Assembly: GCA_045105075.1 (NCBI GenBank)
Contig: JBGCDD010000244.1
Location: 1 to 32,169, forward strand
Length of the DNA: 32,169 nt
Source of the DNA: JBGCDD01 sp045105075
GTDB lineage: Bacteria; Pseudomonadota; Alphaproteobacteria; Rhodobacterales; Rhodobacteraceae
Direction: 5' to 3'
Part shown: one piece after another, positions 17,480 through 24,912 of the stretch
How the letters are laid out: every line of letters begins with the position of its first letter
Numbering within the stretch: the stretch's first letter is position 1
The notes under the pieces: generated by a model
Seen by the model: the letters and a program-made list of their open reading frames with translations, nothing else
Database searches by the model: none
What the model was told of the DNA's origin: nothing
Position numbers and translations under genes: made by a program

Positions 17480-18766
17480 TCACTTACCAAGACAAAAGCT
17501 TGAGAAAATTTCATCTAGCAGGTCTTCAACGCCAACATGCCCCACAAGTGACTCCAGTGAAAAAATAGCAGATCGAAGCTCTTCTGCCAAAACATCGTAT
17601 CTGTCCGACCCCAAAATCAGCAGCCTTTTTGCAGAAACCAGTTTACTATGCGCCTGGGATAGTGCTTTGCGATGGCGTTCTCTTGTCGCCAACCCAGCTG
17701 AAGCCATTCGATTGGTTAGTATACTGGCTAGGTCCTCCAAAAAGGTATTAACACCCTCGCCGGTCAAACCTGAAATACCGCGTTGGTTGCCAGTCGAAAC
17801 ATCAACCTTTGGGCGCAAAAAAATGTCGTCTTCTCGACGCAAATCACCAAAATCTTTCGCCTCATCGGTCAAAAAGACTCGCAAATCCGCGGACTTCGCT
17901 CGGTTAACGGCCAATTCAACACCAAGCTTTTCCACCTGATCTTCTGTCTCTCGTATACCCGCAGTGTCCAAAAACGTAACAGGCAGACCGTTCAAATCCA
18001 TACGGACTTCAATAACATCACGCGTGGTCCCAGCGATATCTGAGGTGATAGCCGCAGACCGCCCCGCCAAAGCGTTCAGAAGCGTTGACTTACCAACATT
18101 TGGCGCTCCCAAGATCGCAACCTCAAAGCCTGAGCGCACCCGTTCAGCTGCATCTATGCCATCAGACAACCGGCTAATATCTGACAACACCGCCGTCAAA
18201 AGAGCGCCCACCTCTTCTGAAACATCAACCGGAACATCTTCATCAGCGAAATCGATCGTAACTTCGATCAACGACGCAGCTTTGATCAGGTCGGTCCGCC
18301 ACCTTTCGGCCAAAGCCCCCAGTTCACCGGACGCCACTTTTAGAGCTTGCTTGCGCTGAGCTTCCGTTTCTGCGTCAATCAAGTCCGCCAAACCCTCGAC
18401 TTGCGCCAGGTCCAACTTTCCGTTTTCCAATGCACGTCTGGTGAATTCTCCAGGTTCTGCGATCCGAACGTCTGGTAAATCGCCCAATGTCCGCAAGACA
18501 GCCGATGTAACAGCCGGACTGCCATGCACTTGAAACTCAACGCTGTCTTCGCCAGTAAAACTTCCCGGAGCTTCAAATGTCAGAACCAGTGCATCGTCCA
18601 GATGTAACCCATCATGGTTCCGCAAGCGACGTAGACTGCGCCCCGAAAAGGGCAACCCAGGACCTGCGATGGTTTTTGCAGAAGCAAAGGCCGCAGGACC
18701 TGAAACGCGGATGACTGCCACGCCGGCTTTTCCCGGCGCACTGGCCAGAGCGAAAATGGTATCCAT
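17480..18766 (-). CDS. mnmE: tRNA modification GTPase MnmE (TrmE)
   Basis: GTPase partner of MnmG in wobble-uridine modification. The protein is 428 aa. The N-terminal folate-binding domain has AVIRVSGP and the block EPGEFTRRALENGKLDL. The G domain shows G1 GAPNVGKST (residues 220-228), G2 AGTTRD (245-250) and G3 DTAG (267-270). The C-terminal FCLGK provides the catalytic Cys of the CxGK motif. The usual G4 NKxD is replaced by PKVD at 319-322, so guanine specificity may rely on a degenerate motif. GGGGGTG serves as the ribosome site. It sits between rho (30 bp upstream) and mnmG (3 bp downstream). Confidence 0.97.
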   Translation of the reverse strand: MDTIFALASAPGKAGVAVIRVSGPAAFASAKTIAGPGLPFSGRSLRRLRNHDGLHLDDALVLTFEAPGSFTGEDSVEFQVHGSPAVTSAVLRTLGDLPDVRIAEPGEFTRRALENGKLDLAQVEGLADLIDAETEAQRKQALKVASGELGALAERWRTDLIKAASLIEVTIDFADEDVPVDVSEEVGALLTAVLSDISRLSDGIDAAERVRSGFEVAILGAPNVGKSTLLNALAGRSAAITSDIAGTTRDVIEVRMDLNGLPVTFLDTAGIRETEDQVEKLGVELAVNRAKSADLRVFLTDEAKDFGDLRREDDIFLRPKVDVSTGNQRGISGLTGEGVNTFLEDLASILTNRMASAGLATRERHRKALSQAHSKLVSAKRLLILGSDRYDVLAEELRSAIFSLESLVGHVGVEDLLDEIFSSFCLGK

Positions 18767-18796
18767 CTTGCACCCCCAATGCCCGGCGACGGAATG

Positions 18797-20068
18797 TTAC
18801 GTGTTCATTGAGTCGAAAAATTCGCTGTTGGTTTTGGTTTGTTTCAACTTCGATGACAGGAACTCGATGGCATCGGTCGTGCCCATCGGATTGAGAATAC
18901 GCCGCAGAACAAAGGTCTTCTGAAGGTCGATTTTATCAACCAAGAGATCTTCTTTCCGCGTTCCCGACTTCAGTATGTCAATCGCAGGGAACACGCGCTT
19001 GTCCGCAATCTTACGATCCAGAACGATTTCGGAGTTACCCGTTCCTTTGAATTCTTCAAAGATAACTTCGTCCATCCGGCTACCAGTATCAATCAGCGCA
19101 GTTGCGATAATGGTTAAGGATCCGCCTTCTTCGATATTTCGGGCCGCGCCGAAGAACCGTTTTGGGCGCTGCAAGGCATTTGCATCAACACCACCCGTCA
19201 GAACTTTACCAGATGACGGCACAACCGTGTTAAATGCTCTACCAAGTCTTGTTATCGAGTCCAGTAGGATAACAACATCTCGTTTATGTTCGACCAGACG
19301 CTTGGCCTTTTCGATAACCATTTCGCTGACCGCAACGTGACGTGTCGCTGGTTCATCAAAAGTCGAAGACACGACTTCACCGTTCACCGACCGCTGCATG
19401 TCCGTCACTTCTTCTGGACGTTCATCAATCAGCAAAACAATGAGATAACATTCAGGGTGATTTTTTTCGATCGAATTTGCGATATTTTGCAGAATGACCG
19501 TTTTACCGGTCCGTGGTGGCGCCACGATCAACGAACGCTGACCTTTACCAATCGGCGAGACGAGATCAATGATCCGCGCCGTTCTATCCTTGATCGTCGG
19601 ATCCTCGATCTCCATCGTCAGCCGCTCATCTGGGTAAAGCGGTGTGAGGTTATCAAAGGCAATCTTATGCCGCGCCTTCTCCGGATCCTCAAAGTTGATT
19701 TTGGTCACGTTCGTCAGCGCAAAGTAACGCTCAGTCTCATTCGGAGCCTTGATCACACCATCGATCGTATCACCGGTGCGCAACGAATGACGACGGATCA
19801 TATCGGGAGACACATAGATGTCATCCGGACCCGGCAGGTAATTCGCTTCGGGAGAGCGCAGAAAGCCAAAGCCATCTTGCAACACTTCAAGCACGCCGTC
19901 ACCTGAGATTTCCCAACCTTCATCTGCACGTTCGCGCAGAATCTGGAACATCATCTCGCCCTTGCGCATCGTCGAGGCGTTTTCGATTTCCAGCTCTTCA
20001 GCCATCGCCAGCAGATTCTTGGGGCTATTCGCCTTCAGGTCCGCAAGGTTCAAAGTTTCAGTTGTCAT
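18797..20068 (-). CDS. rho: Transcription termination factor Rho
   Basis: Hexameric RNA-dependent ATPase that terminates transcription at C-rich, unstructured RNA. The protein is 423 aa. The N-terminal helical domain is followed by a cold-shock-like RNA-binding domain with DGFGFLR (residues 65-71). The Walker A APPRTGKT is at residues 183-190, VILLDSITRLGRA carries Walker B, and the LTGGVDANALQRPKRFFGAAR block holds the Q-loop and R-loop region. It heads or follows hemJ in a minus-strand unit; 122 bp separate the two, enough for its own promoter. Rho-dependent termination may matter here because few gene ends carry intrinsic terminators. Confidence 0.98.
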   Translation of the reverse strand: MTTETLNLADLKANSPKNLLAMAEELEIENASTMRKGEMMFQILRERADEGWEISGDGVLEVLQDGFGFLRSPEANYLPGPDDIYVSPDMIRRHSLRTGDTIDGVIKAPNETERYFALTNVTKINFEDPEKARHKIAFDNLTPLYPDERLTMEIEDPTIKDRTARIIDLVSPIGKGQRSLIVAPPRTGKTVILQNIANSIEKNHPECYLIVLLIDERPEEVTDMQRSVNGEVVSSTFDEPATRHVAVSEMVIEKAKRLVEHKRDVVILLDSITRLGRAFNTVVPSSGKVLTGGVDANALQRPKRFFGAARNIEEGGSLTIIATALIDTGSRMDEVIFEEFKGTGNSEIVLDRKIADKRVFPAIDILKSGTRKEDLLVDKIDLQKTFVLRRILNPMGTTDAIEFLSSKLKQTKTNSEFFDSMNT

Positions 20069-20190
20069 CGTTGTACAGCCCTTCAGGTCCCAATCGGGGA
20101 GCGCTCTATTTCTGGAATGGGAAACACATAGCCCGGACGGACCTGTTTTGCGCTGACTAGGACATCAAATCGCCAAAGTCAAACATTAGA

Positions 20191-20640
20191 CTAAAATTTA
20201 ACGACCACAGAGATCACGATCAACAGCAGTAACACCGTCGGAACTTCGTTCATCATCCGAAATGTGCGACCCGTCAGCTTGTTGTTTCCCGCAGCAAAAT
20301 CCTTGCGTCGCAGTCCAAGCCAATGATGAAACCACGTCATGCCCAGAACACAAACGGCCTTGATCCATGGCCAGTTAGACCCCCAATCGACGATACCCGG
20401 GGTCAGAACCAAGGCCAAACCAAACACCCAGGTTGCAATCATCGCAGGGTTCATGATGACCCGCAGCAACTTCATCTCCATCATCTCAAAGACAGGCGAC
20501 AGACCAGGCACCGCCTCAGCGTTCTCAACGTGGTGTACAAACAATCTGGGCAGATAGAACAAGCCAGCCATCCATGAGATCACGGCTATGATGTGCAGGG
20601 ATTTGATCCAAGGGTAAAAGAAACTTAGAATGTCGGTCAT
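20191..20640 (-). CDS. hemJ: Protoporphyrinogen IX oxidase HemJ-like membrane protein
   Basis: Likely oxidises protoporphyrinogen IX to protoporphyrin IX in the inner membrane, the role assigned to HemJ in bacteria lacking HemG and HemY. From the ATG at 20640 it is 149 aa with about four hydrophobic helices: around residues 12-30, 60-85, 90-105 and a C-terminal VLLLLIVISVVVKF. The block YPWIKSLHIIAVISWMAGLFYLPRLF, with conserved His and Trp, is characteristic. An ATG at 20661 would add seven residues (MTAREDK). Both have partial ribosome sites; I prefer the second (GAGG). In Caulobacter and Rickettsia a homologous gene lies close to the origin. The gene directly borders the putative oriC region. 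Confidence 0.88.
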   Translation of the reverse strand: MTDILSFFYPWIKSLHIIAVISWMAGLFYLPRLFVHHVENAEAVPGLSPVFEMMEMKLLRVIMNPAMIATWVFGLALVLTPGIVDWGSNWPWIKAVCVLGMTWFHHWLGLRRKDFAAGNNKLTGRTFRMMNEVPTVLLLLIVISVVVKF

Positions 20641-20641
20641 C

Positions 20642-20650
20642 TTATCCTCA
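20642..20650 (+). promoter_or_regulatory. DnaA-box-like 9-mer
   Basis: TTATCCTCA differs from TTATCCACA at one position. It overlaps the ribosome-binding region of hemJ on the other strand (TGAGGATAA), so the resemblance could be incidental. Confidence 0.35.
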
Positions 20651-20790
20651 CGCGCAGTCATACGTCCTTAATAATAATTAAGATAAGAAGAAAGGATGAT
20701 GGTGAAGTAGGGATGTCAACTGCGGTGGATTACTGACTTGTCCAAAAACGAGTACACAACAGAGCGACTTGTGCGCGGATTTTGTCCACC

Positions 20791-20853
20791 TCTATTAGTA
20801 ATTATTAATATATAATAAAAACAAGTATTTAAACGACAAATTATCGGTATATA
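20791..20853. other. AT-rich putative DNA unwinding element
   Basis: By hand count 53 of 63 bases are A or T in a window whose coding regions are mostly 50-65% G+C. It includes TATAAT and several TAAT steps. Its position next to DnaA-box-like sites is what is expected of an origin melting region. An alternative is simply an AT-rich promoter zone. Confidence 0.6.
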
Positions 20854-20858
20854 CTTGT
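20821..20858. repeat. 8-bp inverted repeat with 22-bp spacer
   Basis: ACAAGTAT at 20821-20828 and its exact reverse complement ATACTTGT at 20851-20858 flank a 22-bp AT-rich spacer. The arms contain the ACTTGT hexamer that also occurs at 20736 and 20767. The centre-to-centre distance is about 30 bp, near three helical turns, compatible with paired protein sites on one face of the DNA. Confidence 0.6.
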
Positions 20859-20864
20859 GGGTAA
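20856..20864 (-). promoter_or_regulatory. DnaA-box-like 9-mer
   Basis: On the minus strand this reads TTACCCACA, one mismatch from TTATCCACA. It lies immediately beside the AT-rich tract and overlaps the right arm of an 8-bp inverted repeat, which makes it the best-placed candidate box. Confidence 0.5.
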
Positions 20865-21035
20865 GTCTATTGAAAAGTGTTAAAAGGGCACTTATCCCAA
20901 GCAAAAAAGTTATTCATTTCAAACATGTATACAGCTTGGGTTACCTCCTGGCGCAGCCGGAAATATCCCATGTCTTGCCTTCAGCTGCTGAATCCATACA
21001 AACACTCCCAATCCACACACGCAGATCAAGCAGGG

Positions 21036-21044
21036 ATATCCACA
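21036..21044 (+). promoter_or_regulatory. DnaA-box-like 9-mer at the maf start
   Basis: ATATCCACA differs from TTATCCACA only at the first base. Its final A is the first base of the maf initiation codon, so DnaA binding there could also affect expression of the maf-aroE-coaE-dnaQ operon. Confidence 0.45.
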
Positions 21045-21643
21045 TGACTATACCCCTCGTTCTTGCGTCAGGGTCATCCATTCGAAAGCAGATGCTTCAT
21101 GCGGCCAATGTTCCGTACCAAGTGACTGTCGCCCGAATAGATGAAGATATGATTAAGGCGTCTTTGCTGGCCGACGCGGCCTCGCCTCGGACAGTTTGTG
21201 ACACTTTGGCAGAAATGAAAGCCCGAAAGGTCAGCGATAAACATCCCCAAGCCTTTGTTCTTGGATGTGATCAGGTGCTTGAACATGACGGAGCCTTGCT
21301 GTCCAAGCCGACCTCGCCCGAGCACGCGCTGGATCAATTGCTGCGCCTTCGTGGAAAAAAACACACTCTTCTATCCGCCGCGGTGATCGTCCAGGACGGC
21401 AAGCCGATCTGGCGCCACATCGGCAAGGTGACGCTGCGTATGCGGGCCTCGTCTGACGCTTATCTGAAGTCGTATGTCGCGCGCAATTGGGACAGTATCC
21501 GCCACGCGGTCGGCGGATATAAGCTGGAAGAAGAGGGCGTGCGACTGTTCAGCGCAATTGACGGCGACTATTTTAATGTTTTGGGTATGCCTCTGTTGGA
21601 GCTGCTGAACTTCCTGGCGCTGCGAGGCATAATAGAACAATGA
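21044..21643 (+). CDS. maf: Maf-family nucleoside triphosphate pyrophosphatase
   Basis: Maf proteins hydrolyse non-canonical or specific nucleoside triphosphates and have been linked to division control. From the ATG at 21044 the protein is 199 aa. It begins with the family signature LVLASGSSIRKQML and carries VLGCDQVL (equivalent to the conserved Asp/Gln region) and LRGKKHTLLSA. The frame is open upstream to 20855, but that 63-residue extension is not Maf-like and would cross the AT-rich candidate origin. An AGGG eight or so bases upstream is a modest ribosome site. It is the first gene of maf-aroE-coaE-dnaQ and overlaps aroE by 4 bp. Which Maf subtype (UTP/dTTP or m7GTP) is not clear. Confidence 0.93.
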   Translation: MTIPLVLASGSSIRKQMLHAANVPYQVTVARIDEDMIKASLLADAASPRTVCDTLAEMKARKVSDKHPQAFVLGCDQVLEHDGALLSKPTSPEHALDQLLRLRGKKHTLLSAAVIVQDGKPIWRHIGKVTLRMRASSDAYLKSYVARNWDSIRHAVGGYKLEEEGVRLFSAIDGDYFNVLGMPLLELLNFLALRGIIEQ

Positions 21644-22473
21644 CTGAAAAACGCATTCCCTTGGCTGGAGTCATCGGATCTCCGGTTGCACATTCCCGGT
21701 CGCCGCAACTGCACCGCCATTGGTTAACGACGCTGGGCCTTAAAGGCTTTTACATCCCGATGGACGTCAGCCACGACGTGCTGGCCGATGTCATCCGCAC
21801 CCTGCCCAAAATGGGTTTCGTTGGGGTTAACATCACGGTGCCGCACAAAGAAAAGGTGATGTCGATTGCCGACCTGATCACCGATCGCGCGACGCTGATC
21901 GGGGCCGCCAACACATTGATTTTCCGCAAAGATGGCAAGATCCACGCGGACAATACTGACGGTTACGGCTTTCTTGAAAACCTGCGCACCGGCGCGCCCA
22001 ACTGGGATCCAAAATCTGGCCCAGCGGTGGTTCTGGGCGCAGGCGGTGCGGCGCGCGCGGTTGTTGCGTCGCTGTCCGATGCGGGCGTGCCCGAGATTAT
22101 CCTGACCAACCGCACCCGAGTGCGCGCCGAAAAGCTTAAGGAAGACTTCGGTCAGCGGGTGCGCGTCGTCGATTGGGTTCAGGCCGGCAACGTTATTGAT
22201 AATGTGCCGCTGGTGGTCAACACCACGTCGCTTGGTATGGTTGGTTGCCCCGAATTGCGCGTGCCGCTCGATGGGTTGAACAAAAACACTGTGGTTACCG
22301 ATCTGGTTTATTCGCCGTTGAAAACCCACCTGCTGCAATGTGCCGAAGAGGCCGGGAGCACCGTGGTTGATGGTCTCGGCATGCTACTACACCAGGCCGT
22401 TCCTGCCTTTGAACGCTGGTTTGGCATGCGCCCCACCGTTGACGCCGCCGCCCGCGCCGCCGCCCTCAGATGA
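21640..22473 (+). CDS. aroE: Shikimate dehydrogenase (NADP+)
   Basis: Reduces 3-dehydroshikimate to shikimate in aromatic amino acid synthesis. The protein is 277 aa. The substrate-binding SPVAHSRSPQLH is at residues 14-25, catalytic lysine K70 is in NITVPHK, and the NTDGYGF block carries the partner aspartate. The NADP loop GAGGAARAV and the adenine-phosphate-binding NRTRVRAEKL follow. The C-terminal DGLGMLLHQAVPAFERWFG is typical. It is coupled by ATGA overlaps both to maf upstream and to coaE downstream. Confidence 0.97.
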   Translation: MTEKRIPLAGVIGSPVAHSRSPQLHRHWLTTLGLKGFYIPMDVSHDVLADVIRTLPKMGFVGVNITVPHKEKVMSIADLITDRATLIGAANTLIFRKDGKIHADNTDGYGFLENLRTGAPNWDPKSGPAVVLGAGGAARAVVASLSDAGVPEIILTNRTRVRAEKLKEDFGQRVRVVDWVQAGNVIDNVPLVVNTTSLGMVGCPELRVPLDGLNKNTVVTDLVYSPLKTHLLQCAEEAGSTVVDGLGMLLHQAVPAFERWFGMRPTVDAAARAAALR

Positions 22474-23063
22474 GCTTTGCGCTCGGGCTCACAGGGTCAA
22501 TTGGCATGGGCAAAAGCACCACTGCCAAGATGTTCTCCGAATTGGGCTGCGCGGTCTGGGATGCGGATGCTGCTGTGCACCGTCTTTACGCGCCCGGCGG
22601 CGGCGCTGTCGAGCCCATGCGCGCGGTGTTCCCGACCGCGATCATCGATGGGGGTGTGGATCGCAATACTTTAAAACAAATCATCGCAACAAACCCGGAC
22701 GCGCTCAAACAAATCGAAACCATTGTGCACCCCCTTGTTGGCCAGGACCGCACCGATTTCCGCGCCGCCGCCACATCGGATATTTTGGTTTTTGACATCC
22801 CGCTGTTGTTTGAAACCGGAGGCGAAGCGCGCGTTGATGCGGTGGCCTGTGTTTCAATCGATGCACAAACTCAGGAAGCCCGCGTGATGGCGCGCGGCAC
22901 GATGACCAAAGCGCAATTCGAGCAGATCAAACAAAAACAGATGCCCGACGGCGAAAAACGCACCAAAGCGGACTATATCATCATCACAGACACAGAAAGT
23001 CACGCGCGCGAACAGGTGCAGGCGATTGTGAGTGACATCAGAAAAGGGCTTGGCCATGCGTGA
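22470..23063 (+). CDS. coaE: Dephospho-CoA kinase
   Basis: Phosphorylates dephospho-CoA at the 3'-hydroxyl, the last step of coenzyme A synthesis. The protein is 197 aa. The P-loop GSIGMGKST is at residues 9-17. WDADAAVHRLYAPGG is the substrate-associated block, and FDIPLLFETGGEARVDAVACV is the family signature. The ATG overlaps the aroE stop by 4 bp; its own 3' end overlaps the dnaQ start by 8 bp. Confidence 0.97.
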   Translation: MSFALGLTGSIGMGKSTTAKMFSELGCAVWDADAAVHRLYAPGGGAVEPMRAVFPTAIIDGGVDRNTLKQIIATNPDALKQIETIVHPLVGQDRTDFRAAATSDILVFDIPLLFETGGEARVDAVACVSIDAQTQEARVMARGTMTKAQFEQIKQKQMPDGEKRTKADYIIITDTESHAREQVQAIVSDIRKGLGHA

Positions 23064-23742
23064 GATCGTGCTGGATACCGAAACCACAGGGCTCGACCCC
23101 GAAACAGGCGACCGCATCGTCGAAATCGGCGCGGTCGAGCTGCACAATCACGTGGCAACCGGGCGCACCTATCACCAATACATCAACCCTCAGCGCGATA
23201 TGCCGCAAGAGGCGTTCAACGTGCATGGGCTCAGCATCGATTTCCTGTCCGACAAGCCAAAATTCGCTGAAATTGGTCAGGCCTTCCTTGATTTCGTGCA
23301 GGATGCCAAACTGGTGATCCACAACGCTGCGTTTGATATGAAGTTCCTGAACGCCGAACTGCGCTGGATGAACCTGCCGACCCTGCCTTGGGAACAGGCG
23401 ATTGATACGCTGGATATTGCGCGCAAAAAATTCCCTGGCTCGCACAATTCGCTCGATGGGCTGTGCCGGCGGTTCGATATCGACAATTCGTCGCGCACGC
23501 TGCACGGCGCCTTGCTCGATTCCGAAATTCTGGCAGAGGTGTATCTTGAACTGATCGGCGGTCGTCAGCCGGACTTTGGTTTGGCTGCTGTTGATACGGT
23601 GTCAGTCGACGCCTCAGGTGCCGCATGGCGCCCGACGCCGCGCACCAAAGCGTTGCCCAACCGGATCACAAAAGAAGAAGAAGAGGCGCATCGCAAGTTT
23701 GTTGAAACACTGGGTGATACCCCTGTGTGGACGCGCGCCTGA
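23056..23742 (+). CDS. dnaQ: DNA polymerase III epsilon subunit (3'-5' proofreading exonuclease)
   Basis: Proofreading exonuclease of the replicative polymerase. From the ATG at 23056 it is 228 aa. Exo I is LDTETTG (D7, E9), Exo II is in HNAAFDMKFL, and Exo III is the HGALLDSEIL block with catalytic His and Asp, the DEDDh arrangement. The C-terminal tail contains the charged KEEEEAHRKFVETLG, which likely contacts the alpha subunit. An earlier in-frame ATG at 23032 would add eight residues and lie deeper in coaE; the later start matches the family's usual M-R-E-I-V-L-D opening. It is convergent with secB over 22 bp. Confidence 0.97.
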   Translation: MREIVLDTETTGLDPETGDRIVEIGAVELHNHVATGRTYHQYINPQRDMPQEAFNVHGLSIDFLSDKPKFAEIGQAFLDFVQDAKLVIHNAAFDMKFLNAELRWMNLPTLPWEQAIDTLDIARKKFPGSHNSLDGLCRRFDIDNSSRTLHGALLDSEILAEVYLELIGGRQPDFGLAAVDTVSVDASGAAWRPTPRTKALPNRITKEEEEAHRKFVETLGDTPVWTRA

Positions 23743-23764
23743 GCCAACCCAGACGCGCCAGATT

Positions 23765-24256
23765 TTAGGCCTGAGCTGTCTGCTCTGCCTGACGGCGGGC
23801 CAATTCGTTTCGATAGATCTGAACGAAATCAATGTTTTCCAGGTTTAGTGGTGGATAACCACCATCCCGTGTCACATCGCTGACAATCCGACGCAGGAAC
23901 GGGAACAGCATCCGGGGACACTCGATCAACAAGAACGGATGCAGCTGGTCTTCGGGCACGCCCTGAATGTTGAACACGCCGGCATATTCGATCTCGAGCA
24001 TAAACAGCGCATCGCCGCTTTCCTTGGCTTTGGATTCGATGGTCAGCTTGATAACCACTTCGTACTGATGCTCGGTCGTGCGCTTTTTGGCATCCAGATT
24101 GACCTGAACACTGACATCGGGGTTCACTTCACCGCCGCCGCCCTTTTGCGCCATGACGTTTTCGAACGACATGTCCCGGATAAACTGGCCGAGAATGTTC
24201 ATCTGAACCTGCGGGGGCTGTTGGCCTTCGGTGGCGGCCGCGCCGTTTTCAGTCAT
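23765..24256 (-). CDS. secB: Protein-export chaperone SecB
   Basis: Tetrameric cytosolic chaperone that keeps precursors export-competent and delivers them to SecA. The protein is 163 aa. Recognisable blocks are MNILGQFIRDMSFENV near residues 19-34, EYAGVFNIQGVPEDQLHPFLLIECPRMLFPFLR and the C-terminal GGYPPLNLENIDFVQIY. A low-complexity Gly/Ala/Gln N-terminus and an AEQTAQA tail flank the core. It lies downstream of fxsA on the same strand with a 57-bp gap, so it may have its own promoter or be co-transcribed. Confidence 0.98.
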   Translation of the reverse strand: MTENGAAATEGQQPPQVQMNILGQFIRDMSFENVMAQKGGGGEVNPDVSVQVNLDAKKRTTEHQYEVVIKLTIESKAKESGDALFMLEIEYAGVFNIQGVPEDQLHPFLLIECPRMLFPFLRRIVSDVTRDGGYPPLNLENIDFVQIYRNELARRQAEQTAQA

Positions 24257-24313
24257 GTAAGATGCTCCTGAAGAAAAATATTTGCGGCTGCTTATCAGCT
24301 TGGTTGCGTCACC

Positions 24314-24805
24314 TCAATGGCGGTCAGGGTCTTTGACCCAACCCGAGGGTGGCGCATTGGGATCTGGATTGGGACGAATTTCTTCAAATTCGCCGTCAAT
24401 CACATCATCGCGGGCCGGACGGTGCGGTGCCGCGCCCCCGCCCATCTGGAATTGCTGCACATTGATCCGTCCGCGCGCCCAGCGCATCACCGCCAACCGC
24501 ACCGGCGGCATCAACAGCGCAAATCCAACCGCATCTGTGAAAAACCCCGGTGTCAGCAACAAAGCACCTGCCACCAGGATCATTGCGCCATGGGCCAAAG
24601 GCTCGGTCGGATCGTTCAATTCAGAAAACGATCGGTTCAACTGGGTGATCGCTGCGCGTCCTTGGGTGCGCACCAACCAAGTGCCCAAAGCGGCCGTCAA
24701 AATCACAATTGCCAGCGTTGGCCAAAGCCCGATGGCCCCCCCAACCTGGATAAAAAGTGCGATCTCGACGATGGGAACTGCCACAAAGGCTAAAAACAGA
24801 TACAT
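24314..24805 (-). CDS. fxsA: FxsA-family inner membrane protein
   Basis: The 163-aa protein begins with a hydrophobic helix MYLFLAFVAVPIVEIALFIQVG and has a second hydrophobic pair around ALGTWLVRTQ and AHGAMILVAGALLLTPGFFTDAVGFALLMPP. The GALLLTPGFFTDAVG block is diagnostic of FxsA (YtxC-like) proteins, which in E. coli relieve F-exclusion of phage T7 when overproduced; the normal role is unknown. The C-terminal half is hydrophilic and basic, then acidic, and probably cytoplasmic. A strong AAAGGAG ribosome site supports the ATG. It diverges from the Tim44-like gene. Confidence 0.92.
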   Translation of the reverse strand: MYLFLAFVAVPIVEIALFIQVGGAIGLWPTLAIVILTAALGTWLVRTQGRAAITQLNRSFSELNDPTEPLAHGAMILVAGALLLTPGFFTDAVGFALLMPPVRLAVMRWARGRINVQQFQMGGGAAPHRPARDDVIDGEFEEIRPNPDPNAPPSGWVKDPDRH

Positions 24806-24840
24806 TCCGGGACTCCTTTCTCCCTAGTAGGACGGTGGAC

Positions 24841-24868
24841 TTGACCCGACCTAGCACCTACATAAGAG
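24841..24868 (+). promoter_or_regulatory. Possible promoter for the timA-mltA-smr unit
   Basis: TTGACC (24841-24846, 5/6 to the -35 consensus) and TAAGAG (24863-24868, 3/6 to the -10 consensus) are 16 bp apart, 45 bp before the Tim44-like start. The -10 match is poor, so this is tentative. Confidence 0.25.
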
Positions 24869-24912
24869 CAAAGGGCCGCAAGACAAAGCCCAACGCCTGA
24901 TACGAGGTTCAA

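Larger units (their letters stand above)
20641..21043. other. Putative chromosomal replication origin (oriC) region
   Basis: This 403-bp interval between divergent hemJ and maf has no convincing gene. It contains a 63-bp tract with 84% A+T, three 9-mers one mismatch from the DnaA box TTATCCACA, weaker two-mismatch copies (TTGTCCACC at 20782, TTATCCCAA at 20892, TTATTCATT at 20910), an 8-bp inverted repeat, four ACTTGT hexamers and a TTAA-N6-TTAA at 20668-20681. Gene context matches the Caulobacter origin, where rho-mnmE-mnmG-rsmG-parAB lie on one side and maf-aroE-coaE-dnaQ-secB on the other. The parS sites are 3-5 kb away. The function is inferred; no strand skew was computed. Confidence 0.72.

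Noticed and set aside
20668..20681. TTAA-N6-TTAA as a CtrA site in the origin region
   Set aside because: The CtrA consensus has a 7-bp spacer; with 6 bp in an AT-rich stretch this is likely chance.
20855..21043. Open frame extending maf upstream by 63 codons
   Set aside because: The extension is not Maf-like, the family signature begins right after the ATG at 21044, and the extension would run through the candidate origin.
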